Notes: generated by a model from the sequence alone, not told the origin. DNA of 64,000 nt from Cryptomeria japonica (GCF_030272615.1 NC_081415.1:369837667-369901666); one strand, 5' to 3'; numbered from the stretch's first letter, positions 45,701 through 56,279 are shown. Numbers and translations are program-made.

Positions 45701-46370
45701 TCCTTTTTTGGGGATCAACTGCATCTTCTGAATATCCTAGAGCACGGACAAGACTCAAAGAGAAAATGTTCAAGCTAGCTCCCCCATCTATCAGGACACG
45801 TTTAATAAGCGTTCTATGAATGAGGACTTCAATTTGCAAGGAAGTGCTATGGGGATGCTGCAATGAATTAATTCTTGGATATGAAGGAGATGAGCTTTGA
45901 ATAGGATCCTCTGAAATAGGTTTGATGTCAATCCTGGATATCACTTGGGGAACTTCATCTTTGGATATATTCTTTGGTGATGATGCCATGGAAGATTCTT
46001 GCAAGCTTTCAAGAGGTGTAGGGATAGATGCCTTTGGAGAATTAATTTGCTTATGGATGGATGGATCATTGTTAGATATGGATGCATGATTTTGATCTTC
46101 TTTAGCCAAATCCTTTAAGGATCTCTTTAAGAGGTGCATAAAAGAGCCACCTTTCTTTTGAGATGTATTTAAATCCTTGTGAGGTTTTAACATAGTTGGA
46201 TTTTGATTTTGAACTTGTTTGATTTCTCTAATATGTTGGTTTGTCATGTTTTCTTCTTGTGTTTTGCTTTGGTATGCCATGTTTCCATGATCTTTAGCTA
46301 TTTCCAATGTTTTAGCGATCTTATGTCTCTGTGCTCTAATATTTTTGCGAGATTTAAATCTTGCTTAATG
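42726..46370 (-). pseudogene. gypsy E mini-polyprotein: protease, part RNase H, integrase
   Basis: All pieces lie in one minus-strand frame. The open frame with Met at 46307 begins without any capsid domain. Its protease has LIDGGASLNI (about 45790-45760) and LLGRPWIQNMQAIPST. After stops near 45122, 44985 and 44765, the frame reaches the position where RT begins in gypsy B (LDPDLIIHHPNISPG) but jumps straight to the middle of the second RNase H (NILFITPQGH, FPCTNNTAEYEALV, FGDSQLIINQ). RT, the first RNase H and the first catalytic Asp of the second one are gone, about 1.4 kb compared with B. Integrase follows with zinc-finger HNDICGTHSSG...CKQC, core GLDLVGKI, IIDNG and ASNK, and a C-terminal part EKKGKFEPNWLGPFVV. 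Stops at 43659 (CAG-to-TAG type) and 43382 (CGA-to-TGA type) interrupt it. Confidence 0.85.
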
Positions 46371-46799
46371 TGTCGCAATAATTGATCAATTGTTGAGGAA
46401 ATGATCTTTCAAGTGTTTGCTTGTTTGCAAGTTTTTCAATCTTAGTTTTGGAGTGCAAATTTTGTGATTTTTGATATGACCAAGTTCAATAGGAATGATA
46501 TATCCTATGATAAAGAACGAGGTTATTTTGATCAAGTGTTGTAGTTTCGTGATTAAAAGATGATAGATCCTGATGAGAAACTATGTTTGAATGATTAGTT
46601 TATCAAAGACAATGTGATGTTGCACTTTAAGGTGTTTGATCTTTAACTTGTTTGAGGTGAATACTTGAGACTTTCATGTGTCTTGTTCTTGAATCTATTT
46701 TGATAGAAGATAACCTGATTGAATGACCCGACAAGATGACCTACTCTCTATGTTTGATTGTTTGAGAAATGGGTTGTTTTTGTTTTCTGATTTTGATGC

Positions 46800-47660
46800 A
46801 GTTTACCAGAAACGCTGACAAAGTGACCAGGAACTCTGCTATACTGACTAGAAACGCTGAGAAACAAACCAGAAACACTATTCTGCACCCCAGAAACACT
46901 GACAAACAGACCGGAAAAGCTAACAGATAGATCAGGAACGCTGACAAATAAACCAGAAACGCTGCCAGACAGACCAGAAATGCTAATAGACAGACTAGAA
47001 ATGTTGACGGACAAACCAGAAACGTTGTTTTGCAATATAGTCACTAAAAAGTTCAAGTGATAATGTGTAGACTTAGTAAATTAAGTGTTTGAACTTAAGA
47101 GATTTCAATTTTGACCCAACTTTGTGATTTTCAGACTCAGAAAATGGATATGTAGACCTAGCAAGTACCAACTAGGAGATCTGATGCTGCAACATGAGCA
47201 ATTTGACATGCAACTCATAAGAGTTGTTGATTTGACCAAGGGAGATGACCTTTAGACCAAGAGAGCTACTATTTAGGTCAAGAACTCTATTGTACTGACC
47301 AGAAACGCTGCTAAACTGACTAGAAATGCTGGAAAACTTACTAGAAACGCTGCTAAACTGACCAGAAACTCTAATGTTTAGACCAGAAACTCTAATGTGC
47401 TCAACCTTGGAGAGTTAATGTTGAAATATGATAAATTTGACATTCACACCAAGAGAGCTGACGTTTGGACTAAAAATGCGACTGTTTGGACCATAGGTGC
47501 CACTCTTTGAACTTTAGATGCGATTGTTTGGACTGAAAGAGCTAATCTTTGGACCAAAAGAGCTAATGTTTGGATTGTGAATGCGGCTGTTTGGACTGAT
47601 AAAGCTAATGTTTGGATTGTGAATGCAACTGTTTGGGCTGATAGAGCTAATCTGCTGTGA
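46800..47660. repeat. degenerate phrase array in gypsy E leader, gag side
   Basis: The phrase GACCAGAAACGCTGA and variants (ACTAGAAACGCTG, ACCAGAAATGCTA) recur dozens of times with spacing of roughly 18-24 bp, first at 46808-47040 and 47295-47400. From 47450 to 47660 it changes to GTTTGGACTGAAAGAGCTAA-like units. There is no fixed unit length, so it is a drifting minisatellite-like array. Confidence 0.8.
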
Positions 47661-47829
47661 AACTTGTGAATTTGACCATTTGAAGTTTGAGTTTTCAATG
47701 TTTGTTGTATTTCAATGGATGATATCTTGACTTGACTTACAAACACAGAATTCAGATTGTATTTTTGTCCCAAAGAACACATAAAGTGTATGTTCAAGAA
47801 GCTTTAAAGAAAGCCCAAGTTTTCACGGG

Positions 47830-48600
47830 TTTTGAACAATTTGAAAACACATCAATCAGTCTATCCTAAGGAGATTGGCTGAGAATGAAAACCTTTGCTT
47901 GCTGACTTAGGTACACACCCAATAGCTAATTAGAATACGACTGCTGAGTCTCATGCAATGGATTCTCAACGCCGTATTATCCGACTCCAAACGCTAATGG
48001 GGGCACGATATGGCAAGTGTGTTGGGAGAGTTACTATCTCTCTTGCACAAAGATTATCACCCTTTTGAAGGTGAATTAGGTAGCTTCTAATTTACTTGGA
48101 ACTAGTAAGGGGTCTGTTCGGCGTGTCAGGGTATAAACTCAATTAAGAGGTCTCCCAGCCTTGAAAACCAAGGTTTGATATACCCGAAGGTACGGAGGAG
48201 AGCTATTCCCGAGCACTATCATTGCTTTGATTTTCATCAAAAACACATTTATTTTATAATGGGTTGGAGTACTTGGGGTTACTTGTTCCCACTTAGGTCG
48301 TTCCCCTCTCACAGGCCTTAAAGGGCTAAGAGTTAATAACTCCTCGAGAGGGCAGGCCTGCTAAAGAAATGCACTATTGAAAGCAAAGGATGAGTCTGGT
48401 TTTCTGATCACCTAAGAAAAGTGAGAGCATACTCGCCTATCATCAAAACACATAAGACATGTTTGTTCATTTCCATTGTAATTAGTCTATGTACCTAATT
48501 TAACAAATATAAGTGCAAAATCTCGTGGCTGCAAACAAAGTTAGTAGTTTATGTTGCATTCTTTGGCGGCGAAATAGTTTACGACTCTGGTCTTTCACAG
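47830..48600 (-). other. conserved non-coding leader core shared with gypsy B
   Basis: On the minus strand this aligns over about 600 bp with 53281-53900 of gypsy B, in the same order and with roughly four bases in five the same by eye. Shared exact runs include GGGAACGACCTAAGTGGGA, GGGAGACCTCTTAATTGAG, CGTGCCCCCATTAGCGTTTG and ATACGGCGTTGAGAATCCAT. No ORF spans it. It sits between PBS and coding region, the place of packaging, dimerisation or translation-start signals in retroelement RNA. Confidence 0.8.
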
Positions 48601-48715
48601 TGAAATAAGTACCTGCAAAACCAACAATCTATGAATTAGGTTCAGGAAAATGATAGTCCAAAAGCAGAAATAAGGAATGCAACATACAATATTTGCAAAA
48701 TCAGTAAAAAAATGA

Positions 48716-49015
48716 AAAGGCCATCAAATTGACCAAAAACGCCATCCTATGTGCCAAGAACGCTGCTCTACACACCAGAAAAGTTGTTCTGCACACCATA
48801 AACACTATTAAACAGACTGAAAACGCTGACAAATGTGCCAAAAATGCCACAATGCATACCAAAATTGCTAAAGTACAAACTGAAAGCGCTAAAGTATAGA
48901 AAAGCATAAAAATAGAGTTGAGGAATCTCCCATAAAGGCCATTTGAGGTGCCAGAACGCCACAATAGAGACCAAGAACACAATTTGAGAGCCCAAGAGAG
49001 CTAGTCTGCACTCCG
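48716..49015. repeat. degenerate phrase array in gypsy E leader, PBS side
   Basis: Variants of CCAAGAACGCTG, CCAGAAAAGTTG and CCAAAAATGCCA recur every 18-24 bp. It uses the same vocabulary as the array at 46800-47660, on the other side of the conserved core. Confidence 0.75.
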
Positions 49016-49081
49016 AAAGAGCTAATCAACCTGTCAATGAAATTTCCTGCAAGAAAACTTGTTAAAGATCAAAGGGGCTAG

Positions 49082-49099
49082 GCCCCACGGTGGGCGCCA
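49082..49099 (-). other. primer binding site, tRNA-Lys
   Basis: The minus strand reads TGGCGCCCACCGTGGGGC, which is complementary to the 3' end of plant tRNA-Lys as I remember it. It lies five bases inside the LTR end at 49105. Confidence 0.85.
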
Positions 49100-49104
49100 A
49101 TTAA

Positions 49105-50166
49105 TGTGATGCTAAAAATGTTGTTAGTATAAGAGGCATACACATATAATGAGACAATATAATATAATTGAAAAGCTTAATTTCAAAACTAAATCAAAGA
49201 TGCAAACCATAAGCCTTCCTTGAAATGTCCCATTTTCCTCTATTCTTGAGGACCTTGAAGGTGTTGGATTCATGGGCTCTCAGTGGAGCAATGACCTCCA
49301 AAGTGACAACTAAAGAGTTGAGTAACTATTTGATCATGATTAACTATGGAGATGATATGAAATGCATGATTTAAGAAACTAGATTAACATGCTATGATTA
49401 ATCCAAAATCTAATTACTAGATAATTGAGATGCAAATTGCCTATAGTAATGATGCCTAAATTGATATGAGATGGGATCCATATTGCTCCAAAATGGGGGA
49501 TATTTATAGGAATTCCAAGGCCAAAGTTGAGGTGGCAGGAATCGACGGTCTAGATTTGATCTGAAGATATCAAGGGCCAAGATTGAGGAAGTTGGAGAAG
49601 AGGATAGAGGAAGAGACATTTGTCATCTATGTGGTGACAAGTGTCAAGGAGCCTTGCTCATGAGAGGGCAAGTGTCTAAGGGAGGAGACATGTGGCAAAA
49701 GTGCCATGTGTCTCAAGGAGAGAATATCCATACCATGGGAGGTTAGGATAAGGAGGTTAGAATGTGCAAGATTGGATAGGGTTAGTTAGACCCAATATTA
49801 GATTGAATGGGTTAAGTTAGGGGATGGTTAGGTTGGGTGGTTAAAGTTAGGAGCCATGTGCTTATTTGAATTTAGAAATTCAAATAATTGGAAAATGGTA
49901 ATTAATCTCAACAAACTTGAGTTTGTTAATCTTAATTAGGGATTAGAAGAATTGATTAATATGGGGAGACATTAATTAATTTAGAATTAATTAATCAAAG
50001 GGGGATGTGAGATGAACTATATAAATAAATCATTTAGATTTATTTACTAGTAGATGAATAGAGAAATTAATTAAATTGCTTGTGAATTTAATTAATTGGG
50101 AAGGGGAATTAATCAAATAACTACGTATTTAATTAACTATCTTCAGACCATTTTTAGGTGTATACA
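49105..50166 (-). repeat. 5' LTR of gypsy E
   Basis: 1062 bp from TGTGATGC at 49105 to TATACA at 50166 (minus strand TGTATACACC...GCATCACA). A TATA candidate TATAAATA lies on the minus strand at 49508-49501, about 660 bp into the LTR. Its outer 425 bp match the truncated 3' LTR. Confidence 0.9.
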
Positions 50167-50885
50167 ATAATAATTGAAGTACATTTTCTACATAATAGTT
50201 AAAATCAAATTCACATTTCAATCGTAATTTCATTCTAATTGTATTCCATTTAATTCTCAATAGAAATTAAAATATGTGTCAAGAAATAATATTAAAATAT
50301 GATTTATAAATAACATCTTATAATAATATATAATTTATCCTAGAATAATTGAATCTAAAAAGAGTTACATCTAACAAAATTTAATGCATTCGTAACTTAC
50401 CAAAATCTTACCTTCAACAAGATTAGCCTTGCGATCACTTGAAGTTATCTAAGTTTAATTAGTTTCCAACCTTAATAAGCCACTTCAAAGACCCAATTGG
50501 TCTTAATCATACTCACAAATGATTTCATCATCAAGGAACACAACCAAATCAACAATTAATTTAAAAATAATATTAGTATAACTCTCATCCCCTACTCCAT
50601 CCAAATTAACTCTTATGAATGGAGGTATGTCACTTTATAAATTAATACAACTACATGTAATCACATGGGCTTCACCCACTAGGCAATATGATATCACGTG
50701 CATTCATAATGGGGGGTTTAATATCCCCAAAATCTAAAGCAATATATTGTTGATATATTAAGGACGTAGGGGTTTTATAAATTGCTATCCTGAATACAAA
50801 TATTTGAAGGTATTTTTTATTCGTCAAATGTCAGAAGTAGGGGTTGGATATAGGACTTCCACATGTGTCATCATCAGTGGATCGT
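50167..50885. other. AT-rich flank, no gene
   Basis: Starts right at the LTR edge. I see only short open frames and runs such as AATAATATTAAAATATG; nothing classifiable. Confidence 0.5.
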
Positions 50886-51290
50886 GAGAGTCAAAAATAT
50901 TTCTCTTCATGCAAGCATTGATAATAATAGCCAAGTCGCCTTTGATGTGAATATAAGAAATGTTCAATTTTTTTAACTAATAGAATGCCTTCAAGCAAAG
51001 CATATGCCTTTGTGAAGTTGTTAGTACCCGATGGAATGAAAGCAAATTTTAAAGCAAAAACACACCCTGTGTGGTCCCTTATGCATACTCCTACTCCTAC
51101 ATCACCCGGGTTCCCTTTAGAGGAACCATCAAAATTCAATTTGAAATGTGTTGAATCCGGAGGACACCATTTCACTTTATTTCTATCAACTTTACTAGTT
51201 CTCACTCTAGGAAAGCAAGGTGATATAGGAATAGAAATCCCCTTCCAACAATTAATAAATTGGCCATCCTAAGAAGTAAATTCCCTATTT
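50886..51290 (-). pseudogene. LINE-type RNase H fragment
   Basis: The minus-strand frame (Met at 51205) contains WCPPDSTHFKLNFDGSSKG, then NPGDVGVGVCIRDHTGCVFA and AYALLEGILLV, the start of the RVT_3-type RNase H found at the C-terminus of plant LINE polyproteins and in related host-like genes. The first catalytic Asp in NFDGSSKGNPG is kept. The frame then turns into unrelated sequence (HQRRLGYYYQ), so the rest of the domain is missing. No reverse transcriptase is nearby. Confidence 0.65.
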
Positions 51291-51611
51291 GGATTGAAAT
51301 GATTTGAAACATGAGCATTAACTAGTTCTGACACTGATTTTTCAATGCAATTGAGAACATCAGAAAGAGAACATGTCTTCTTAGCTTTTTGCATATTAGT
51401 TTAATCATGATTTCTTGCATCCATCTAGCTTAACTAGCTTAATCTTGCATCCATTTATCCTAGTCATTGGTATTGCTTAGATAAATCTAAGAGCAAATCT
51501 ATACTCGCATCTTTTAGGAGGCAATAGATCGATTTGTTATGGTTTTTACATTCTCTGATTATATCTGTCTAATGCTATGGCTACATTGGCATCTATACCA
51601 CAACTACAAGA
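51291..51611 (+). other. chimeric scraps of gypsy LTR and RNase H
   Basis: 51410-51565 resembles the 3' part of the gypsy B LTR (compare 52500-52690; shared CTCGCATCTTTTAG and TTTGTTATGGTTT). Immediately after it, 51570-51610 matches the second RNase H of the Tat-like elements (AMATLASIPQLQ, compare 62773-62812). The gypsy B LTR begins at 51612. Confidence 0.6.
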
Positions 51612-52753
51612 TTTAATACCCTAAAAATGGACATCTAAACCATGGGCCCCTAATCTCGACAACATTAACAAGGTCCTAACCAAAGGCAATTAAATCAATC
51701 TTGAGCACATTATTAATTCTTTAATCATCAAATATCACATGGCAAATCAATTACTCAATATTAATTAAATATTTATTTAATTAATTGAATCATTTCCAAG
51801 AATATCATTTTGATCAAATTATCCTATTTTAATTTATTAAATATCCTAGCATATTTAATTAATTAATAAATTTACCATTTAATCATGCAAAAAAAGGAAT
51901 TAATTTATCACAAAAGAAGAGTTAATCACAAAGCAAGAGTTGAATTGAAAATTAAACAAAAAGAATTGAATTGAGAGAGAAATCAAACTTGAGATATTAT
52001 TTCTTTTTCTAAATTTAGAACTTGAAATCAAAAAAGCAAATTAATTGAATTATTGATTATTCTCTAAAATTGCAACTCAAACCTTTTCAGAAAAAAGAAG
52101 TTCAGTTGCATTGAAAAGACTCTTTTCTTGAATAAATAAAAGAATTGTCTATTTTTATCACAAATGCATTGAATTAATTTAATATTATTTCTAATGCAAC
52201 TTGAACTTTTTATCTAAATGCATTTCAATTAAACTATAATTGGAATCTATCTCAAGGTTAACTGAACCTGATTTCTCAATTATTTTCAATTAATCCTAAA
52301 TTGAGCTTTTTTATTATCTCTCTTGTAATTCTCTATAAATTCAGCCTTCAGCTCTCATTCCAATTTACCCCAGAGATTTTTGAGAACACGTTTGGAGATT
52401 ATTATCACGCTAATTTTGCTCTGGAGTCATTGAAGATCATTGTGCTTTTTTATATTATTTGCATCCATATTTAGTTTATCCATATTGCTTGAATTCGTTA
52501 TTGCTTGAATTATTCATCCATCTTGCATCCATATAGTTAATATCATATAGATTAAATCCTTCGTCTTGGTGTAGTCTAGTCACTGGTATTGCTTATAAAA
52601 ATCTGAGAGCAATCTTATACTCGCATCTTTTAGAAGGCAATTAGTCGCTTTGTTATGGTTTATTACTTATTGATTATTTATTTACTAACCATACATGTAA
52701 TGACTTAATTGAAGTGTTGTGCCTATAGCTACAGACCCTTTTTCACACACACA
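51612..52753 (+). repeat. 5' LTR of gypsy B
   Basis: 1142 bp, from TTTAATACCC (a G-to-T change from the TGTAATACCC start seen in gypsy C) to ACACACACA. It aligns in reverse with 29042-30075. TATAAAT at 52334-52340 is a promoter candidate conserved in C. Confidence 0.8.
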
Positions 52754-52757
52754 TCTC

Positions 52758-52775
52758 TGGCGCCCACCTTGGGGC
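52758..52775 (+). other. primer binding site, tRNA-Lys
   Basis: TGGCGCCCACCTTGGGGC, one mismatch from the gypsy E site, lies four bases after the LTR end. Confidence 0.85.
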
Positions 52776-53280
52776 AGAAGATTACTTTTTTCGGCCTCCA
52801 AGACTGACTTCTTATTTTTTTTTGTTATTTTCCAGATTTGAGATTTTTTTGGATTTTCGTCCGTACATCTCGTACAACATTTCCCACAGGGTGAAACAAC
52901 AAACTGTAGGTGTCGTACGATCTATAATCCTGTCTCGTACGAGCCAAAATCCTGTCTCGTATGATTCTGTAAATTTCTAGTTAAAAAGAGGAAAAAAGAA
53001 AATTTCATGATTTTGATTTTATGTTCAAATTGATTACTCTGATGACTGACACTGGTTGTTTATTTGTCTATCTTATAATTTTTCACAGCCTAAACAGTTT
53101 TTGTAGAACGCTTGCCAAAGAATATGCTTGTCGCATAAAGACAATATGACTACTGATTCGTTGTCTTTACAGGTTGCCTAAGGAAAATTGACCAAACATC
53201 GCGTATTCTTTCAATTCATTTTTAGGCACCTAAATTGCTATCTGGTTAAAGAAAAAATCTGTCTTTCATGTTTTTAGAAG
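52776..53280 (+). other. gypsy B leader, PBS-side part
   Basis: Contains several TCGTACGA-type words (52868, 52915, 52938, 52967) that recur on the far side of the core at 54340-54640. The last part (53080-53200) still loosely resembles gypsy E near 48560 (GCCAAAGAAT). No coding frame. Confidence 0.6.
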
Positions 53281-53900
53281 ATTATGAGAGGTAGGAGAGT
53301 ATGCTCTTGTCTTTTTCTAGACAATCAAAAATCCAGACCCTTGAGGCTTTTTCTTTGTTTGAGATTTGTACATCTTTAGTAGGCCTTCCCTCCCAAGGGG
53401 TTGAAAAACTCTTAAAGCCGTTACGGCCGGTGTGAGGGGAACGACCTAAGTGGGAACGGCTAAACGCCAAGTACTCCAACCCACTATAAAATAAACTTGA
53501 TTTGATGAAAATCAAGTCAACGACAGTGCTTAGGAATAGCTCTCCTATGTACCTTTGGGTATATTAAACCTTAGTTTTCAAGGTTGGGAGACCTCTTAAT
53601 TGAGTTTATACCTCGACGCGCCGAACGGATCCCTTACTAGTTCCAATTAAAAATTAGAAGCTACCCGGTTCACCTCCGAAAGGGGGATAATGTTTGTGCA
53701 AGAGAGATAGTAACTCTCCCAAGATACTTGTCATTTCGTGCCCCCATTAGCGTTTGGAGTCAAATAATACGGCGTTGAGAATCCATTGTGTGAGACTCAG
53801 CAGTTGTATTCTGATTAGCTATTGGGTGTGTACTCGAGTCTACAAGCAAAGGTTTTTTTCTCTCACCAAATTCCTTAGGGCTTACATGCTGTGATTGGAG
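53281..53900 (+). other. conserved non-coding leader core shared with gypsy E
   Basis: Aligns with the reverse complement of 47830-48450 across its length. Within 53388-53438 the shape is a short outer stem (CCCTC with GAGGG) enclosing two hairpins: GGGTT-GAAA-AACTC and GCCG-TTA-CGGC. In E the same places read GAGTT-ATT-AACTC and GCC...GGC, so the pairing is kept though bases differ. It has no ORF and lies between PBS and gag. Confidence 0.8.
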
Positions 53901-54007
53901 TTACTATTTATACGACATGTCTTCTGTGTTTTCATCCCTGAAACAAAAATTGAAATACCAAAATTGGAGAAAGCAAGAAACAAGCTCAGTGTTAAAAAAT
54001 TATGTTT

Positions 54008-54240
54008 GTGTCAGAACTTGTCTATCCTAAGTCAAAACTCTGTCCGTGTCAGAACTTGTCTATCCTAAGTCGAAACTCTGTCTGTGTCAGAACTTGTCTA
54101 TCCTAAGTCGAAACTCTGTCCATGTCAGAACTTGTCTATCCTAAGTCGAAACTCTGTCCATGTCAGAACTTGTCTATCCTAAGTTGAAACTCTGTCTGTG
54201 TCAGATTTTGTCCATCCTAAGTCAAAATTCTGTTCAAAAC
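54008..54240 (+). repeat. 38-bp tandem array in gypsy B leader
   Basis: Units of GTGTCAGAACTTGTCTATCC plus 18 bases start at 54008, 54046, 54084, 54122, 54160 and 54198, exactly 38 bp apart. The first five are nearly identical and the sixth is degraded. Looser phrases on CGTAC/CGTATGA follow to about 54640. Confidence 0.93.
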
Positions 54241-54961
54241 TAGTCTATCCTGCTCAAAAATCAGTCCATCTCAGAATTGGTCATACTCAGTTGTCATACT
54301 CAGCAATCAAAAAACTCATAATTTTAGTCTCTGCTCTGTGAACAGTCATATGAATTTGATCATTTATCATCCCGCATCACATCCTGTGTTTTATGAGTCT
54401 TGTGATTTCTCGTCCTACACCGTATCCTGTGTCATACAAAACCCAAAAGTCTGTTGTCTAAAGCTAAATCTTGTGTCGTATGAAACAGAACTGCACTAAG
54501 TCTTTTGTCATCCTGCACATACCCATCTGTCGTACGGTACGAGGTAGCAACTCATACAAAATAGAACTGTTGTCGTCCTGAAGTTGCTAAATTGTCGTCT
54601 GGTTCAGTAAATCTTGTCGTACGAATCTCTGGTTTTGTCAGTACAAAACAATCAAACTTTCCTAAAAACAGTCTACAACAAACATAATACTAGTTATCAT
54701 CATCCTAAGCATAAACAGATCAAGACAATGTACCTCTACCATTTGCATTGCATGATTTGGTCGATCATCTTTCAGCTAGTTCAATCAACTACCTATCAAA
54801 CCTAAGTCACTTAGATAACGTCTTATACATGATAGATCTTTCTTGAAACCAGACTGAATCTTACACTACTCTTAGAATCAACTTAGATAGACGTCTTATA
54901 CAAGATAGATCTTTCCTAAAGTCAGACTAAAATCTTAGTTGTTTCTCTCAAACAATACGTT
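54241..54961 (+). other. gypsy B leader, gag-side part
   Basis: Holds loose phrases with TCCTGTGTC and GTCGTACG to 54640, then AGACGTCTTATACA(T/A)GATAGATCTTTC repeated at about 54819 and 54890. No gene. Confidence 0.55.
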
Positions 54962-56279
54962 TTTTATTATGGAAAAATAGGTTTTGAAGGGACCCGAAAC
55001 CCCTTACAACAGGTTTTGGAGGAACCCAAAACCCTCAGATTTTACCAGGATCTGGAACCCAAAGATCAACGTTACCAAAGAAAATAAACCAAGAAAATTA
55101 GCAGCCCAAACAAGGCTGAGCCGACAAAAGCCAGCAAACACCAGCAGTAAGAACCAACCAGACACTTAAGATATAATCAAAATAGATCAAGTTGGCTACA
55201 CCAACTAGGCTAAAGATTCAAACTATGATGAGGGCATACACCCTCAACCAAACAATAGGGATGTTTCTGGCTCCCTTGACTTGAGACAAAGACTTGAGAC
55301 AACAAAAATCATGACTAGCCCATAACCAAAAACAACCACAATCTGGACTGGGCCCTTGAAAACTATCAGCAACCAGCCAGATAAGAAAAGACAAGGAAAA
55401 GGGATTTTGAAAGACTTCCCTAACCTTAAAACTAGCTTTTGAAATGACTCCTAGAACCATTTCAAAGGGTTTTGCAGTGGAAACCTCAACCACCTTGAGC
55501 TAAAACAGAGGCCCTATCAAGAAAGCATCCATCCAACCAATCTTCGCCGCATTCTCCACCTCAATAGGAGAATACAGAAAATAGCTTGAGAGAAAAGATC
55601 CAGCAACCAAAAAATCACCAGCCTCAAGAGAAAGGTCCTCTAAACCATGAGAGGAAGCACCAAAAAACTCCTTAACCACCCAAACACCAAGCAACCACTC
55701 CACCTCCATAGGAAGGCACAACGCCTCAAGAAGAGATCCATGAGACTGAGTAGTAAGAGAAAAAGCCCTCAAAAGGAAACCATTCATGGAAGCACCGAGG
55801 GCCCACATAGAAGAAACGAGACCACCAAAAGTGTTACCAAACTCCAACAACATAGAAACAACCCCCACCTCAATAGGGAGATAACAAAGTTTCTTTAGAA
55901 GGAGAGACCACACCAACTGTAGCACAATACTAGAACAACCTCTGCCCAACATAGCCGCCTCAGAATAGTAGCACCCAACTCCTTCCCCAAAAGATATCTC
56001 CATCTCTATAGGAGATAAACCCTTCTTAACAAGCACATAGAGAGAAGAAGGGTGCCAAGAAATGACCCAAAACCAAGGCATATCCACCCAAAGGGCATTA
56101 GAAGAGCTCCACAAATCCTAGCCTGAGAAGAGGAAAATGAAAGAAGAAGCACTGCAAGCACAAAATCCTCCGACCCGACAGGGGAAAGGGCACAAAGAAG
56201 GGACAGAAGCCAAAGCAGAGCAAAAAGGCCTTACAAGACTGACCTAGCAGACATGAGAGGAGGAGAGAGCCGCCAGAAA
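54962..56279 (-). mobile_element. retroposon (LINE/SINE-like) of unknown family
   Basis: It is flanked by a 16-bp duplication TCTCAAACAATA(C/T)GTT at 54946-54961 and 56280-56295, one mismatch, the size expected for target-primed retroposition. Read on the minus strand it ends with CCATAATAAAAAA, like a polyadenylation signal and short A-tail. The last part carries a repeated phrase (GGTTTTGGGTTCCTCCAAAA, GGTTTCGGGTCCCTTCAAAA). It has no reverse transcriptase, so it is non-autonomous or a processed transcript copy. Confidence 0.7.
55500..56114 (-). CDS. open frame of 204 codons in retroposon, PIEVE-type repeats
   Basis: The frame starts MWSSSNALWVDMPWFWVISW and is uninterrupted to a stop at 55500. 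A phrase recurs four times, SPIEMEISF, LPIEVGVV, LPMEVEWL and SPIEVENA, matching DNA repeats CTCC(A)CCTC(A/C)ATAGGAG near 55554, 55699, 55863 and 55999, spaced about 135-165 bp. The protein is rich in Trp, Leu, Ser and Gly. I do not recognise a family. Because the repeats exist at DNA level, the frame may simply reflect an internally repeated non-coding element. A second minus frame (55218-55493) follows it. Confidence 0.3.
   Translation of the reverse strand: MWSSSNALWVDMPWFWVISWHPSSLYVLVKKGLSPIEMEISFGEGVGCYYSEAAMLGRGCSSIVLQLVWSLLLKKLCYLPIEVGVVSMLLEFGNTFGGLVSSMWALGASMNGFLLRAFSLTTQSHGSLLEALCLPMEVEWLLGVWVVKEFFGASSHGLEDLSLEAGDFLVAGSFLSSYFLYSPIEVENAAKIGWMDAFLIGPLF

Larger units (their letters stand above)
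37563..50166 (-). mobile_element. Tat-like Ty3/gypsy element E, gag-less and RT-less
   Basis: Minus strand: 5' LTR (50166-49105), tRNA-Lys PBS (49099-49082), 2.7-kb leader, protease, partial second RNase H and integrase, long 3' region, and a 3' LTR whose outer part was cut off by copia copy 3. The retained 425 bp of the 3' LTR align without gaps to 49742-50166 with about seven differences, so the insertion is fairly young. Gag, reverse transcriptase and the first RNase H are missing, so it is non-autonomous. Confidence 0.88.

Noticed and set aside
46741-47056. Minus-strand frames with repeated Val-Ser-Gly-Leu phrases
   Set aside because: They are translations of the degenerate phrase array in the gypsy E leader, not a repeat protein.
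54008-54240. CRISPR-like array
   Set aside because: The 38-bp units are head-to-tail without spacers and lie in a plant retroelement leader.
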